Shown here piece by piece: positions 56,153 to 64,000 of a stretch of DNA of 64,000 nt. The stretch is from assembly GCF_001685355.1 (NCBI RefSeq), contig NZ_CP016438.1, forward strand, positions 5,456,001 through 5,520,000, written 5' to 3'. The DNA comes from Streptomyces lincolnensis. Its GTDB lineage: Bacteria; Actinomycetota; Actinomycetes; Streptomycetales; Streptomycetaceae. The notes under the pieces were generated by a model that had not been told where the DNA came from, did no database searches, and worked only from the letters and a program-made list of their open reading frames with translations. The position numbers were made by a program, and so were the translations under genes. Position 1 is the first letter of the stretch, and the number at the start of each line of letters is the position of its first letter.

Positions 56153-56174
56153 ACCAGACCTTTAGAAATCTGGT
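56153..56174. promoter_or_regulatory. Dyad operator between permease and eutBC
   Basis: ACCAGA-N10-TCTGGT, set in an AT-rich stretch (TTAAATATTTGTCA just before). GntR/FadR-type regulators bind such sites. Its midpoint lies 40 nt before eutB and 122 nt before the permease start. Confidence 0.55.
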
Positions 56175-56203
56175 GGCAACACACGGCTCGTACGGTCGCC
56201 GCC

Positions 56204-57595
56204 ATGAGCTACACGTCCGTCCTCGGCGGCCACCGCCACCGCTTCGAGAACCTCGCCCGTCTGCTCGCCGCCGCGAGCCCCGAGCGCTCCGGCGACCGGC
56301 TGGCCGGGCTCGCGGCCCGCAGCGCCCAGGAACGGGTGGCGGCGCGCTGGGCGCTGGCGGAGGTGCCGCTCACGGCCTTCCTCACCGAGCCGTTGATCCC
56401 GTACGAGAGCGACGACGTCACCCGGCTCATCCTCGACGGCCACGACACCGCGGCCTTCGCTCCGGTCGCCGGGCTGACGGTCGGCGAGTTCCGGGAGTGG
56501 CTGCTGTCCGAGCGGGCCGACGCGGCGGCGCTGGCCGCGCTGGCGCCCGGACTCACGCCCGAGATGGTGGCGGCGGTCTCCAAGCTGATGGGCAACGCGG
56601 ACCTGGTCGCCGTCGCCCGCAAGGTGCGCGTGGTGACCGCGTTCCGCTCGACCATCGGGCTGCCGGGGCGGCTCGCGACCCGGCTCCAGCCCAACCACCC
56701 CACCGACGACCCGGCGGGCGTGGCCGCGGCCCTCCTCGACGGGCTGCTGCTGGGCTCCGGCGACGCGGTGATCGGCATCAACCCCGCCACCGACAGCCCC
56801 CGGGCCGTACGGGACCTGCTGGAACTGCTCGACGGGGTGATCCGGCGGTACGCGATCCCCACCCAGTCCTGCGTGCTGTGCCACGTCACCACCAGCGTGG
56901 ACCTGATGGAGCGCGGCGCCCCCGTCGACCTCGTCTTCCAGTCCGTCGCCGGGACCCAGGCGGCCAACGCCTCCTTCGGCGTCACGCTCGGGCTGCTGGA
57001 CGAGGCGTACGAGGCGGCCCTCGCGCTGGACCGCGGCACCGTCGGCCGCAACGTCATGTACTTCGAGACCGGCCAGGGCAGCGCCCTCTCCGCCGACGCG
57101 CACCACGGCGTGGACCAGCAGACCGTGGAGGCACGGGCGTACGCGGTCGCCCGCCGCTACGACCCGCTGCTGGTGAACACGGTCGTCGGCTTCATCGGCC
57201 CGGAGTACCTCTACGACGGCCGGCAGATCCTCCGCGCCGCCCTGGAGGACCACTTCTGCGGCAAGCTGCTCGGCCTGCCGATGGGCCTGGACATCTGCTA
57301 CACCAACCACGCGGACGCCGATGACGACGACGTGGCGACCATGCTCACGATGCTCGGCGTCGCCGGCGCCTCCTTCGTCATCTGCACGCCGGGCGGCGAC
57401 GACATCATGCTCAACTACCAGTCGGCCTCGTACCACGACGCGCTGTATCTGCGGCAGGTCCTCGGACTGCGCCCGGCACCGGAGTTCGAGGCGTGGCTGG
57501 CCTCGATCGGGCTGCTGGACGAGGGCGGCGGGATCCGCGAGGTCCTGGGAGAGGCCCATCCCCTCACGGCGATCGGAAGGGACCTGGCCGCATGA
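56204..57595 (+). CDS. eutB: Ethanolamine ammonia-lyase large subunit
   Basis: 463 aa from the ATG at 56204 (TACGGT 7 nt before it). Adenosylcobalamin-dependent enzyme converting ethanolamine to acetaldehyde and ammonia. Signatures: LMGNADLVAVARKVRV, RLQPNHPTDDPAGVAAALLDGLLLGSGDAVIGINPATDS, YFETGQGSALSADAHHGVDQQTVEARAYAVAR, DICYTNHADADDDD, CTPGGDDIMLNYQSASYHDA. ATGA overlap with eutC. No microcompartment genes nearby, as usual in actinobacteria. Confidence 0.96.
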   Translation: MSYTSVLGGHRHRFENLARLLAAASPERSGDRLAGLAARSAQERVAARWALAEVPLTAFLTEPLIPYESDDVTRLILDGHDTAAFAPVAGLTVGEFREWLLSERADAAALAALAPGLTPEMVAAVSKLMGNADLVAVARKVRVVTAFRSTIGLPGRLATRLQPNHPTDDPAGVAAALLDGLLLGSGDAVIGINPATDSPRAVRDLLELLDGVIRRYAIPTQSCVLCHVTTSVDLMERGAPVDLVFQSVAGTQAANASFGVTLGLLDEAYEAALALDRGTVGRNVMYFETGQGSALSADAHHGVDQQTVEARAYAVARRYDPLLVNTVVGFIGPEYLYDGRQILRAALEDHFCGKLLGLPMGLDICYTNHADADDDDVATMLTMLGVAGASFVICTPGGDDIMLNYQSASYHDALYLRQVLGLRPAPEFEAWLASIGLLDEGGGIREVLGEAHPLTAIGRDLAA

Positions 57596-58365
57596 CGAAC
57601 CTCCCCGTTCACGGCGGTGACCTGGCCCTGTGGTCGGCCCTGCGCCGGCACACCCAGGCCCGGATCGGCCTCGGCCGGGCGGGCGCCGCCCTGCCCACCC
57701 GGCACCGGCTGGAACTCCAGGCCGCGCACGCGGCGGCCCGCGACGCCGTGCACTCGCCGTTCGCCCCGGACACGGTCGCGGCCGCGCTCCCCGGCACGCC
57801 GACGGTACGGGTGCGCAGCGCCGCCCCCGACCGGCTCACCTACCTCCAGCGGCCCGACCTCGGCCGCCGCCTGCACCCCACCGACCGCGCGCATCTGCCG
57901 GCCGGGGAGTGGGACGTGGTGTTCGTGATCGCCGACGGTCTGTCCAGCCGGGCGGTGCACGAGCACGCGGCGGCCGTGGTGCACGCGACCGCGGCCCGCC
58001 TGGACGACACCTGGCGGCTCGCCCCCGTCGTCCTCGCCGAACAGGCCCGCGTGGCCCTCGGCGACGACATCGCCCACGCCATGGGCGCCGCGGCCGTCGT
58101 GGTCCTGGTCGGAGAACGCCCCGGCATGTCCGCGGCCGACTCCCTCGGCGCCTACCTCACCCACGCCCCCCAACCCGGCATCACGACCGACGCCCACCGC
58201 AACTGCCTGTCCAACATCCGCCCCCCACTCGGCCTGCCCTACGAAACAGCCGCGACCAAACTGACCGCCCTGCTGACCCGGGCCCGGGAACTGGGCCACA
58301 GCGGGGTCGACCTGAAGGACGAGACAGCCCTTACCGAGAGCGCGGCGGACCAGCTACCGCGGTAG
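57592..58365 (+). CDS. eutC: Ethanolamine ammonia-lyase small subunit
   Basis: 257 aa. Signatures: ARIGLGRAGAALPTRHRLELQAAHAAARDAVH, VIADGLSSRAVHEHAAAVV, VVLVGERPGMSAADSLGAYLTH, NCLSNIRPPLGLPYETAATKL. Binds cobalamin jointly with EutB. Co-translated with eutB; the unit ends in a dispersed Streptomyces repeat. Confidence 0.95.
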   Translation: MTNLPVHGGDLALWSALRRHTQARIGLGRAGAALPTRHRLELQAAHAAARDAVHSPFAPDTVAAALPGTPTVRVRSAAPDRLTYLQRPDLGRRLHPTDRAHLPAGEWDVVFVIADGLSSRAVHEHAAAVVHATAARLDDTWRLAPVVLAEQARVALGDDIAHAMGAAAVVVLVGERPGMSAADSLGAYLTHAPQPGITTDAHRNCLSNIRPPLGLPYETAATKLTALLTRARELGHSGVDLKDETALTESAADQLPR

Positions 58366-58390
58366 GACATGTCACCGGCACCCCCGGTCC

Positions 58391-58468
58391 CCCTAGGGGC
58401 GCGGGGCTGTATCGATTTGCGGCTCCGCCGCGTGGGCGCGACCAGCCACAACGCGCCCGCAGACGACA
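58391..58468. repeat. Dispersed Streptomyces intergenic repeat
   Basis: The stretch beginning CCCCTAGGGGCGCGGGG and containing GCGCGACCAGCCAC and CGCCCGCAGACGAC is a familiar dispersed intergenic element of Streptomyces chromosomes, usually found between convergent genes, as here (eutC and the DGK gene). It folds (GGGCGCG/CGCGCCC) and probably terminates both transcripts. Confidence 0.65.
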
Positions 58469-58483
58469 CACGACCCCGCCCCC

Positions 58484-59344
58484 TCACCCCACCGGCAACG
58501 TCAACCCCAGCGCCCCCTCCCACACCGTCCACGTCCGTCGCCGTACCGGGCCGGAGACCGCCGAGTCCGCCCGGTAGCGGAAGTCCGCGCCGGAGACGGT
58601 CACGCGGCGGCCCCGGGCCAGGAGGGGGGCGGCCTCGGCGCCCACCGACAGGGGGCGGACCTCCACCGCGGCCGAGCCGGAGCCGCCCGGGACCACGGAG
58701 ACGGTCTCGACCGGCTGGTCCAGGTCGACGAGGGTGTCGCCGTCCACCTCGACGCGCAGCCGGGCGGGTCCGGGCGAGGGCGGGGCGGAGGTGATGCGGG
58801 AGGGGCGCGGGGGCACGAGGGTCCGTACGAGGGACTGGCACGTCCGCAGCCAGGGCCGCGCGCCCTCCGCCCCGGCCTCCGCCTCCGTGGGGTCCTCCGG
58901 GGGCGTGAGGGGCGGGATCCGCAGCGCGCCCAGCACCACCCCGTCGCTGTCGTCGACGAGCAGGTCGAGGCGCCGCTCGGCACCTTCCAGGACGGCCCGC
59001 GCGGCCGCCACGGCCCCTATGGGCACCCCGAGCGACCGGGCCAGCGACAGCGTGACGCCCACCGGGACCATCGACAGCGCACATCCGGCCAGTTCCCGTC
59101 GGCGGTGCAGCAGCGACACCGCGCGGAGCAGCGTGAGGTCGTCACCGATGACGACCGGCCGTCGCGAACCACGCCGGGCCAGGACCCGGGCGAACTCCTC
59201 CGGGCCCTCCGGCAGACACACCTTCGTACTCGCCGCACCCGCGCTGAGCACGTCTTTCGCGATGCGTACGGACTCCCCGTCCGTCCTGCGGGCGACCGGA
59301 TCGATCACCACGAGCAACTGGTCGGCCGTCGGATAAGTCGCCAC
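58484..59344 (-). CDS. Diacylglycerol kinase catalytic-domain protein
   Basis: 286 aa from GTG at 59344 (AGGACCGAG upstream). Lipid-kinase fold: QLLVVIDPVARRTDGES, CLPEGPEEFARVLARRGSRRPVVIGDDLTLLRAV, MVPVGVTLSLARSLGVP. The usual GGDGT of the family appears as IGDDLTLL, i.e. weakened, so kinase activity is uncertain. C-terminal half is a beta-sandwich (RLRVEVDGDTLV). Conserved divergent neighbour of purA in Streptomyces; role unknown. Confidence 0.72.
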   Translation of the reverse strand: MATYPTADQLLVVIDPVARRTDGESVRIAKDVLSAGAASTKVCLPEGPEEFARVLARRGSRRPVVIGDDLTLLRAVSLLHRRRELAGCALSMVPVGVTLSLARSLGVPIGAVAAARAVLEGAERRLDLLVDDSDGVVLGALRIPPLTPPEDPTEAEAGAEGARPWLRTCQSLVRTLVPPRPSRITSAPPSPGPARLRVEVDGDTLVDLDQPVETVSVVPGGSGSAAVEVRPLSVGAEAAPLLARGRRVTVSGADFRYRADSAVSGPVRRRTWTVWEGALGLTLPVG

Positions 59345-59386
59345 CTCGGTCCTGCCTCGCTTCCTCGGGTAGCATCTTTGTGCAAG

Positions 59387-59414
59387 AGCCCCTTGCGCTA
59401 TTGCGCCAGGGGCT
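59387..59414 (+). promoter_or_regulatory. Terminator-like hairpin in the purA leader
   Basis: AGCCCCTTGCGC / GCGCCAGGGGCT stem (one mismatch) with TATT loop, in the divergent DGK-purA region, about 150 nt before purA and 12 nt after a TAGCAT -10-like box (59370-59375). A terminator in front of purA suggests attenuation or insulation of divergent transcription. Confidence 0.5.
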
Positions 59415-59562
59415 TCGTCTATTCCGGGGCATCCGGGTCCGACGGGTCGCGGCCGACGACGGCCGTCGGTGGCCGAAGAGGGTCGCCGGTGTACGAGGCA
59501 CAGGGCCGTGTCGCGTACGCCTCTGACCTTGGACATGCCCCGCCCGGAAGGGGTGTACGCGC

Positions 59563-60846
59563 GTGCCCGCACTTGTGCTGCTCGGTGCTCAGTGGGGTGA
59601 CGAAGGCAAGGGAAAGGCGACCGACCTGCTCGGTGGCTCGGTTGACTATGTGGTGCGCTACCAGGGCGGCAACAACGCCGGCCACACGGTGGTCGTGGGC
59701 GATCAGAAGTACGCCCTGCACCTTCTCCCTTCCGGAATCCTCTCGCCGGGGTGCACCCCGGTCATCGGTAACGGAGTCGTCGTCGACCCGTCGGTCCTGT
59801 TCTCCGAGCTGAACGGACTGAACGAACGCGGCGTCGACACGTCCAAGCTCCTCATCAGCGGAAACGCCCACATCATCACGCCGTACAACGTGACCGTGGA
59901 CAAGGTGACGGAACGCTTCCTCGGAAAGCGGAAGATCGGCACGACCGGGCGCGGTATCGGCCCGACGTACGCCGACAAGATCAACCGCGTCGGTATCCGC
60001 GTCCAGGACCTCTACGACGAGTCGATCCTCACCCAGAAGGTGGAGGCGGCCCTCGACGTCAAGAACCAGATCCTCACCAAGCTCTACAACCGGCGCGCGA
60101 TCGCCGTGGACCAGGTGGTCGAGGAGCTGCTGGCCTACGCCGACAAGCTCGCCCCGTACGTCGCCGACACGGTCCTGGTCCTCAACCAGGCCCTGGAGAA
60201 CGACAAGGTCGTCCTGTTCGAGGGCGGCCAGGGCACGCTCCTGGACATCGACCACGGCACGTACCCCTTCGTCACCTCCTCCAACCCGACGGCGGGCGGT
60301 GCCTGCACCGGCGCCGGTGTCGGTCCGACGAAGATCAGCCGGGTCATCGGCATCCTGAAGGCGTACACCACCCGCGTCGGCTCGGGTCCCTTCCCGACCG
60401 AGCTCTTCGACGAGGACGGCGAGGCGCTGCGCCGCATCGGCGGCGAGCGGGGTGTCACCACCGGCCGTGACCGCCGCTGCGGCTGGTTCGACGCGGTCAT
60501 CGCCCGCTACGCGACCCGCGTGAACGGCCTGACCGACTTCTTCCTCACCAAGCTCGACGTCCTCACCGGCTGGGAGCAGATCCCGGTCTGTGTGGCCTAC
60601 GAGATCGACGGCAAGCGCGTCGAGGAACTCCCGTACTCCCAGTCGGACTTCCACCACGCCAAGCCGGTCTACGAGATGCTGCCCGGCTGGAGCGAGGACA
60701 TCAGCAAGGCCAAGTCCTTCTCCGACCTCCCGAAGAACGCCCAGGACTACGTCAAGGCGCTGGAGGAGATGTCCGGCGCCCCGATCTCCGCGATCGGCGT
60801 CGGCCCGGGCCGCGACGAGACGATCGAGATCAACTCGTTCCTGTAG
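59563..60846 (+). CDS. purA: Adenylosuccinate synthetase
   Basis: 427 aa, GTG start after GGAAGGGG. GTP-dependent ligation of aspartate to IMP, first committed step to AMP. Signatures: [16 protein letters not shown] (GTP loop), [22 protein letters not shown] (IMP), [35 protein letters not shown]. Full length. Strong 22-bp-stem terminator follows. Confidence 0.97.
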   Translation: MPALVLLGAQWGDEGKGKATDLLGGSVDYVVRYQGGNNAGHTVVVGDQKYALHLLPSGILSPGCTPVIGNGVVVDPSVLFSELNGLNERGVDTSKLLISGNAHIITPYNVTVDKVTERFLGKRKIGTTGRGIGPTYADKINRVGIRVQDLYDESILTQKVEAALDVKNQILTKLYNRRAIAVDQVVEELLAYADKLAPYVADTVLVLNQALENDKVVLFEGGQGTLLDIDHGTYPFVTSSNPTAGGACTGAGVGPTKISRVIGILKAYTTRVGSGPFPTELFDEDGEALRRIGGERGVTTGRDRRCGWFDAVIARYATRVNGLTDFFLTKLDVLTGWEQIPVCVAYEIDGKRVEELPYSQSDFHHAKPVYEMLPGWSEDISKAKSFSDLPKNAQDYVKALEEMSGAPISAIGVGPGRDETIEINSFL

Positions 60847-60867
60847 GACGGCGGCCCGGCTTCCGTC

Positions 60868-60915
60868 CACATGCGTGTGCCCCCGTCCGACACCGGACGG
60901 GGGCACACGCATGTG
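60868..60915 (+). terminator. purA terminator
   Basis: 22-bp perfect stem (CACATGCGTGTGCCCCCG... and its complement) with ACAC loop. The remainder of the gap to 61157 contains no gene; a TTGACC occurs near 61063 but no matching -10 is evident. Confidence 0.92.
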
Positions 60916-61157
60916 GTCAGCTCGTGGGTGCCTCGATCTTGTCTCAGGTACCCCTTCGGCCACGGCGCCATGACGATGCGCCCTTTCGTCCCAGGCCCGA
61001 CAAGAAGCCACTCAGTGTATCCACTCTGCTACTTTCCGACGCCTCTCGGGTCATTTCCCTTTGTTGACCTGGACATGGCCTGCTCCTGGTTCCCGCCGGC
61101 CCCGCGCCCCGCCACCATCTACGCGTGTAGCCCCTCCCTCTCCCCAGGAGCCCACCC

Positions 61158-62960
61158 ATGCCCGTCCCTCCCCTGAACCGTCGGCAGTTCGTGAAGAAGT
61201 CGGCCGTCACCGGGGCGGCCGTCGCCGCTGCGGGCGCCATGGCCACGACCCCCGCGCGGGCCGCCGCACGCAAGCCCGCGAAGGCCCCGAAGACCTGGTC
61301 GTTCTCCATCCTCGGCACCACCGACCTGCACAGCCACGTCTTCGACTGGGACTACTACACGGACGCGGCCTACAGCGACACCAAGGGCAACTCCGTCGGT
61401 GTCGCCCGGGTCGCCACCCTCGTGAAGCAACAGCGGGAGGCGAAGGGGGAGGGACGGGTCCTGCTCGTGGACGCGGGCGACATCATCCAGGGCACCTCCC
61501 TGGCGTACTACTTCGCCCGTGTCGACCCGATCGGCGACAAGGTGCAGCACCCCATGGCCGTCGCCATGAACCACATGCGCTACGACGCCGCCGCCCTCGG
61601 CAACCACGAGTTCAACTACGGCATCGACACCCTGCGCAAGTTCGAGAGCCAGTGCCGCTTCCCGCTGCTCGGCGCGAACGCGCTGGACGCGAAGACGCTC
61701 AAGCCGGCCTTCCGGCCGTACACGGTGAAGCGGATCTTCGTGCCGGGGGCGCCCGACATCAAGGTCGGCATCCTGGGCCTCACCAACCCCGGCATCGCCC
61801 TGTGGGACAAGGACAACGTCAGCGGGAGGATGGTCTTCCCGGGGCTGGTCGAGCAGGCGAAGAAGTACGTGCCGCGGCTGCGGGCGCTGGGCTGTGACGT
61901 GGTGTTCCTGACCGACCACTCCGGCCTCGACGGCTCCTCGTCCTACGGCGACGAACTGCCGTACGTCGAGAACGCCTCGAACCTCGTCGCCGAGCAGGTC
62001 CCCGGCATCGACGCGATCCTGGTCGGCCACACCCACGTCGAGGTGCCGTCGTACACCGTCACCAACAAGGAGACCGGCGAGGACGTCCTGCTCTCCGAGC
62101 CGTACTGCTGGGGCTACCGGCTGACCGTCTTCGACTTCGAGCTCGAACTGCACCACGGCCGGTGGCAGGTGACGGGCAAGAAGGCGCAGACCCTCAACCC
62201 CAGCACCGTCGAGGAGGACCCGGAGATCACCGGGCTCCTGCGGGCCGACCACGAGCTGGTGGTGAAGTACGTCAACACGCCCGTGGGCACCTGCACCGAG
62301 GACCTCTCGGGCGCCGAGGCGTGCTGGAAGGACGTCCCGATCATGGACTTCATCCACCAGGTCCAGATGGACTCGGTCAAGGCCGGACTGTCCACCTCCG
62401 ACGCCGCCCTGCCGATGGTCTCCGTCGCCGCGCCCTTCTCCCGCACCGCCGACATCCCCGCGGGCTCCGTCACCATCCGGGACATCGCCGGGCTCTACAT
62501 CTACGACAACACCCTCTACGGCAAGAAGCTCACGGGCGCCCAGCTCAGGGACTACCTGGAGTACGCGGCGAAGTACTACCACCAGGTGCCGGGCGGCACG
62601 AAGGTCGACACCGCCACCCTCACCAACGCCAACAGCTTCTGGGACTACATGTACGACACCGCCGCGGGCGTCTCGTACGACATCGACATCGCCCGGCCGG
62701 AGGGCTCGCGCATCCAGAACCTCACCCACGACGGCAAGCCAGTCGCCGACGACCAGGTCTTCGTCGTCGCCGTCAACAACTACCGCGCCAACGGCGGCTC
62801 CGGCTACCCGCACATCGCGGCCGCCGACATCGCGTACAGCTCCACCAACGAGATCCGCCAGCTGATGATCGACTACGTCACGGCCAAGGGTTCCCTGAAC
62901 CCGGCCGACTTCGCGACCACGAACTGGAAACTGACTCAAGACGGCACGCCGGTGTTCTGA
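61158..62960 (+). CDS. Tat-exported bifunctional metallophosphatase/5'-nucleotidase
   Basis: 600 aa, ATG at 61158 after CCAGGAGCCCACCC. Twin-arginine signal NRRQFVKKSAVTG and hydrophobic Ala-rich stretch to about 36. Metallophosphatase motifs: GTTDLHSHVFD (DxH), DAGDIIQGT, LGNHEFNYG (GNHE), VGHTHVE (GHxH); C-terminal 5'-nucleotidase domain about 380-600 (TSDAALPMVSVAAPFSRT, NTLYGKKLTGAQLRDYLEYAAKYY, VVAVNNYRANGGSGYPH). Dephosphorylates extracellular nucleotides or related phosphoesters for phosphate and nucleoside salvage. Confidence 0.94.
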   Translation: MPVPPLNRRQFVKKSAVTGAAVAAAGAMATTPARAAARKPAKAPKTWSFSILGTTDLHSHVFDWDYYTDAAYSDTKGNSVGVARVATLVKQQREAKGEGRVLLVDAGDIIQGTSLAYYFARVDPIGDKVQHPMAVAMNHMRYDAAALGNHEFNYGIDTLRKFESQCRFPLLGANALDAKTLKPAFRPYTVKRIFVPGAPDIKVGILGLTNPGIALWDKDNVSGRMVFPGLVEQAKKYVPRLRALGCDVVFLTDHSGLDGSSSYGDELPYVENASNLVAEQVPGIDAILVGHTHVEVPSYTVTNKETGEDVLLSEPYCWGYRLTVFDFELELHHGRWQVTGKKAQTLNPSTVEEDPEITGLLRADHELVVKYVNTPVGTCTEDLSGAEACWKDVPIMDFIHQVQMDSVKAGLSTSDAALPMVSVAAPFSRTADIPAGSVTIRDIAGLYIYDNTLYGKKLTGAQLRDYLEYAAKYYHQVPGGTKVDTATLTNANSFWDYMYDTAAGVSYDIDIARPEGSRIQNLTHDGKPVADDQVFVVAVNNYRANGGSGYPHIAAADIAYSSTNEIRQLMIDYVTAKGSLNPADFATTNWKLTQDGTPVF

Positions 62961-63058
62961 ACGCCCGCCACCCTGACATCTGTCAGGTACCAGCACCCAC
63001 CCTCTTGCTCTTCACTGAGGTGAGCACAAGCGAACCGCAACCTCACAGGGGCACAGAA

Positions 63059-63388
63059 ATGATCCGTAGCAAGAAGATGCTCGCCACCGGTCTGGCGACC
63101 GCGGTCTCGGCGGTGGGCCTCGTCGGCGCCCTGGCCGCCCCGGCCTCGGCGGCGGGCTCGGTCGACTGCCGGGGCTGGGTCCACGCCGTCGACTCGGACA
63201 TGGGCGTCGCCGGCTGCACCAACAACACCGACCGCAGCGTCCAGTTCCGCGTCGAGGTCGTCTGCGGCCTCGCCCCGGACGTGCACGGCGACTGGGTCAC
63301 CCTGAACCCGGGCCAGTACAGCGAGTCCAGGGCCACCTGCGGCGCGTTGAGCTCGGGTGTCGGCGGCGTCGGCTGGTCCATCCAGTAG
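63059..63388 (+). CDS. Small secreted protein with four cysteines
   Basis: 109 aa from the ATG at 63059 (AGGGG upstream). Sec signal peptide 1-32 (IRSKKMLATGLATAVS... PASAA). The mature 77 residues include four Cys (VDCRGW, AGCTNN, VVCGLA, ATCGAL) that probably form two disulfides, and a Trp/Val-rich beta pattern (VQFRVEVVCG, GDWVTLNPGQYSES). Family not recognised; monocistronic with its own terminator. Confidence 0.82.
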   Translation: MIRSKKMLATGLATAVSAVGLVGALAAPASAAGSVDCRGWVHAVDSDMGVAGCTNNTDRSVQFRVEVVCGLAPDVHGDWVTLNPGQYSESRATCGALSSGVGGVGWSIQ

Positions 63389-63407
63389 CAGCCGGTCGAA
63401 CGGGGGA

Positions 63408-63443
63408 AGCGGCGGTCGTGCTCTCGACAGCACGGCCGCCGCT
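63408..63443 (+). terminator. Terminator after the small secreted protein
   Basis: AGCGGCGGTCGTGCT / AGCACGGCCGCCGCT stem (one wobble) with CTCGAC loop. Confidence 0.8.
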
Positions 63444-63500
63444 GTCCGGGTTTAGGCTGATTTCGTACGCATGCGTCGACAGCAGAAGAAGGTGAGTGCG

Positions 63501-63794
63501 ATGCGCGTACTGCTCAAGGCGTCCATGGACACGGAGAAGGCGAACGAGGCCATCCGCAACGGCACGCTCCCGAAGCTGATCGAGGAGTCGCTGGAGCAGA
63601 TCAAGCCCGAGGCGGCCTACTTCACCTCGGAGAACGGCCAGCGCACCGCCTACCTGGTCTTCGACATGCAGGACAGCTCCTCCATGCCGGCGATCAGCGA
63701 GCCGTTCTTCATGAACCTCGGCGCGAAGATCACCTATACGCCCGTGATGAACCGCGAGGACCTCCGTAAGGGCCTGTCCCAGCTGGGCCGCTGA
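63501..63794 (+). CDS. Conserved small protein (DUF3303-like)
   Basis: 97 aa from the ATG at 63501 (GAAGGTGAG upstream). Compact alpha/beta sequence: MRVLLKASMDTEKANEAIRNGTLPKLIEESLEQIKPEAAYFTSENG-type opening, then AYLVFDMQDSSSMPAISEPFFMNLGAKITYTPVMN, a ferredoxin-like (dimeric alpha/beta barrel) pattern. Cytosolic, role unknown. Confidence 0.8.
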   Translation: MRVLLKASMDTEKANEAIRNGTLPKLIEESLEQIKPEAAYFTSENGQRTAYLVFDMQDSSSMPAISEPFFMNLGAKITYTPVMNREDLRKGLSQLGR

Positions 63795-63800
63795 CCCGCC

Positions 63801-64000
63801 TCAGCTGAAGATGATCATCGATCCCTGCGCCAGACTCCGCGTCGCCGCCGCGTGCAGGCCCAGCCAGACGTGACGCTCGCGGGCGAAGGGGCTGGGGTCG
63901 TACGGTGCCGGTACGGCGGGCTCCTCCAACTCCGTGGGTGCCGGCGGCGGTTGGGGCGCGGCCGGGGGGTTGGCCGGGTCGATGCCGATCGACGGGGCCA
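63801..64000 (-). CDS. Partial gene: Pro-rich protein with conserved C-terminus (5' end outside window)
   Basis: The open minus-strand frame continues past the window end; 66 codons are visible. It reads a Pro/Ala-rich linker (IGIDPANPPAAPQPPPAPTE) then DPSPFARERHVWLGLHAAATRSLAQGS and the end MIIFS-stop. Convergent with the 63501 gene, 6 nt between stops. Cannot be assigned. Confidence 0.6.
   Translation of the reverse strand, partial: APSIGIDPANPPAAPQPPPAPTELEEPAVPAPYDPSPFARERHVWLGLHAAATRSLAQGSMIIFS

Noticed and set aside
58391..58468. tRNA or small RNA gene between eutC and the DGK gene
   Set aside because: No cloverleaf or anticodon arm; the sequence matches the common Streptomyces intergenic repeat.
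61050..61100. Possible PHO box upstream of the 5'-nucleotidase (GTTGACCTGGA)
   Set aside because: Only one weak 11-nt unit resembles the PhoP repeat; no second unit follows at the right spacing.
61119..62996. Minus-strand ORF of 625 codons opposite the 5'-nucleotidase gene
   Set aside because: Antisense shadow; the plus strand holds a complete Tat-exported enzyme with all motifs.
63059..63388. Chaplin or lantibiotic precursor
   Set aside because: It has four Cys and a Sec signal, but lacks the chaplin hydrophobic repeat and there are no lanthionine-synthesis genes nearby.

Overview
The window is high-GC actinobacterial chromosome and almost certainly Streptomyces. The signs are very GC-rich third codon positions, many GTG starts, frequent ATGA stop/start overlaps, twin-arginine and lipoprotein exports, and a core gene set (clpB, pyrE, fba, kynA/kynU, eutB/eutC, purA) whose order matches the conserved Streptomyces core between purA and clpB. 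No rRNA, tRNA, CRISPR array, transposase or integrase is visible.

Layout. 1-5.3 kb: three secreted PA14 plus fibronectin-III paralogs on the minus strand, driven by two matching promoters of ECF-sigma appearance. 5.5-10 kb: an orphan XylF-like sugar-binding lipoprotein and the circularly permuted ATP-grasp / alpha-E / transglutaminase cassette. 10.1-14.4 kb: an accessory island of somewhat lower GC with a short LuxR-type HTH protein, a secreted cationic Cys-free peptide precursor, a small three-helix membrane protein, an ABC ATPase and permease, and a DUF418 membrane protein. This looks like a bacteriocin-type producer/immunity unit. 14.6-19.4 kb: four paralogous TrmB-like/LuxR regulators. 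Three form a minus-strand operon that diverges from a two-gene unit encoding an exported 70-aa peptide with two perfect ADSVWP hexapeptides and a Rieske-like protein lacking both His ligands. I consider this the best candidate for an undescribed (peptide-signalling) system.

19.6-34.7 kb: a PPOX-fold protein, clpB under a perfect HspR (HAIR) operator, a secreted protein, a YbjN protein, an aminotransferase, a Gly/Ser/Cys-rich membrane miniprotein, DUF2617, a membrane spermidine-synthase-like protein, a CoxG-like protein, an aldose epimerase, pyrE, fba, an MFS exporter and DUF3151. 34.9-38.1 kb: kynA-kynU plus an alpha/beta hydrolase that probably supplies the formamidase step, together converting tryptophan to anthranilate. 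38.2-44.8 kb: a DUF1023 hydrolase, an acyltransferase and two tandem NarL-type two-component systems; both transcription units carry the same 18-bp upstream motif. 44.9-49.5 kb: a P450, a small membrane protein, an ABC exporter and its divergent MarR/GbsR-type regulator. 49.5-54.5 kb: a TPR-CHAT protease with a divergent small protein and membrane protein, a plausible conflict/defence module. 54.5-58.4 kb: ethanolamine use (APC permease divergent from eutBC). 58.4-64 kb: a diacylglycerol-kinase-like protein, purA, a Tat-exported 5'-nucleotidase, a secreted Cys-containing protein and small conserved proteins.

Many genes here have a TANNNT hexamer 5-8 nt before the start codon and no Shine-Dalgarno sequence, which suggests leaderless transcripts. 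All functions are read from motifs and context; no database search was run.
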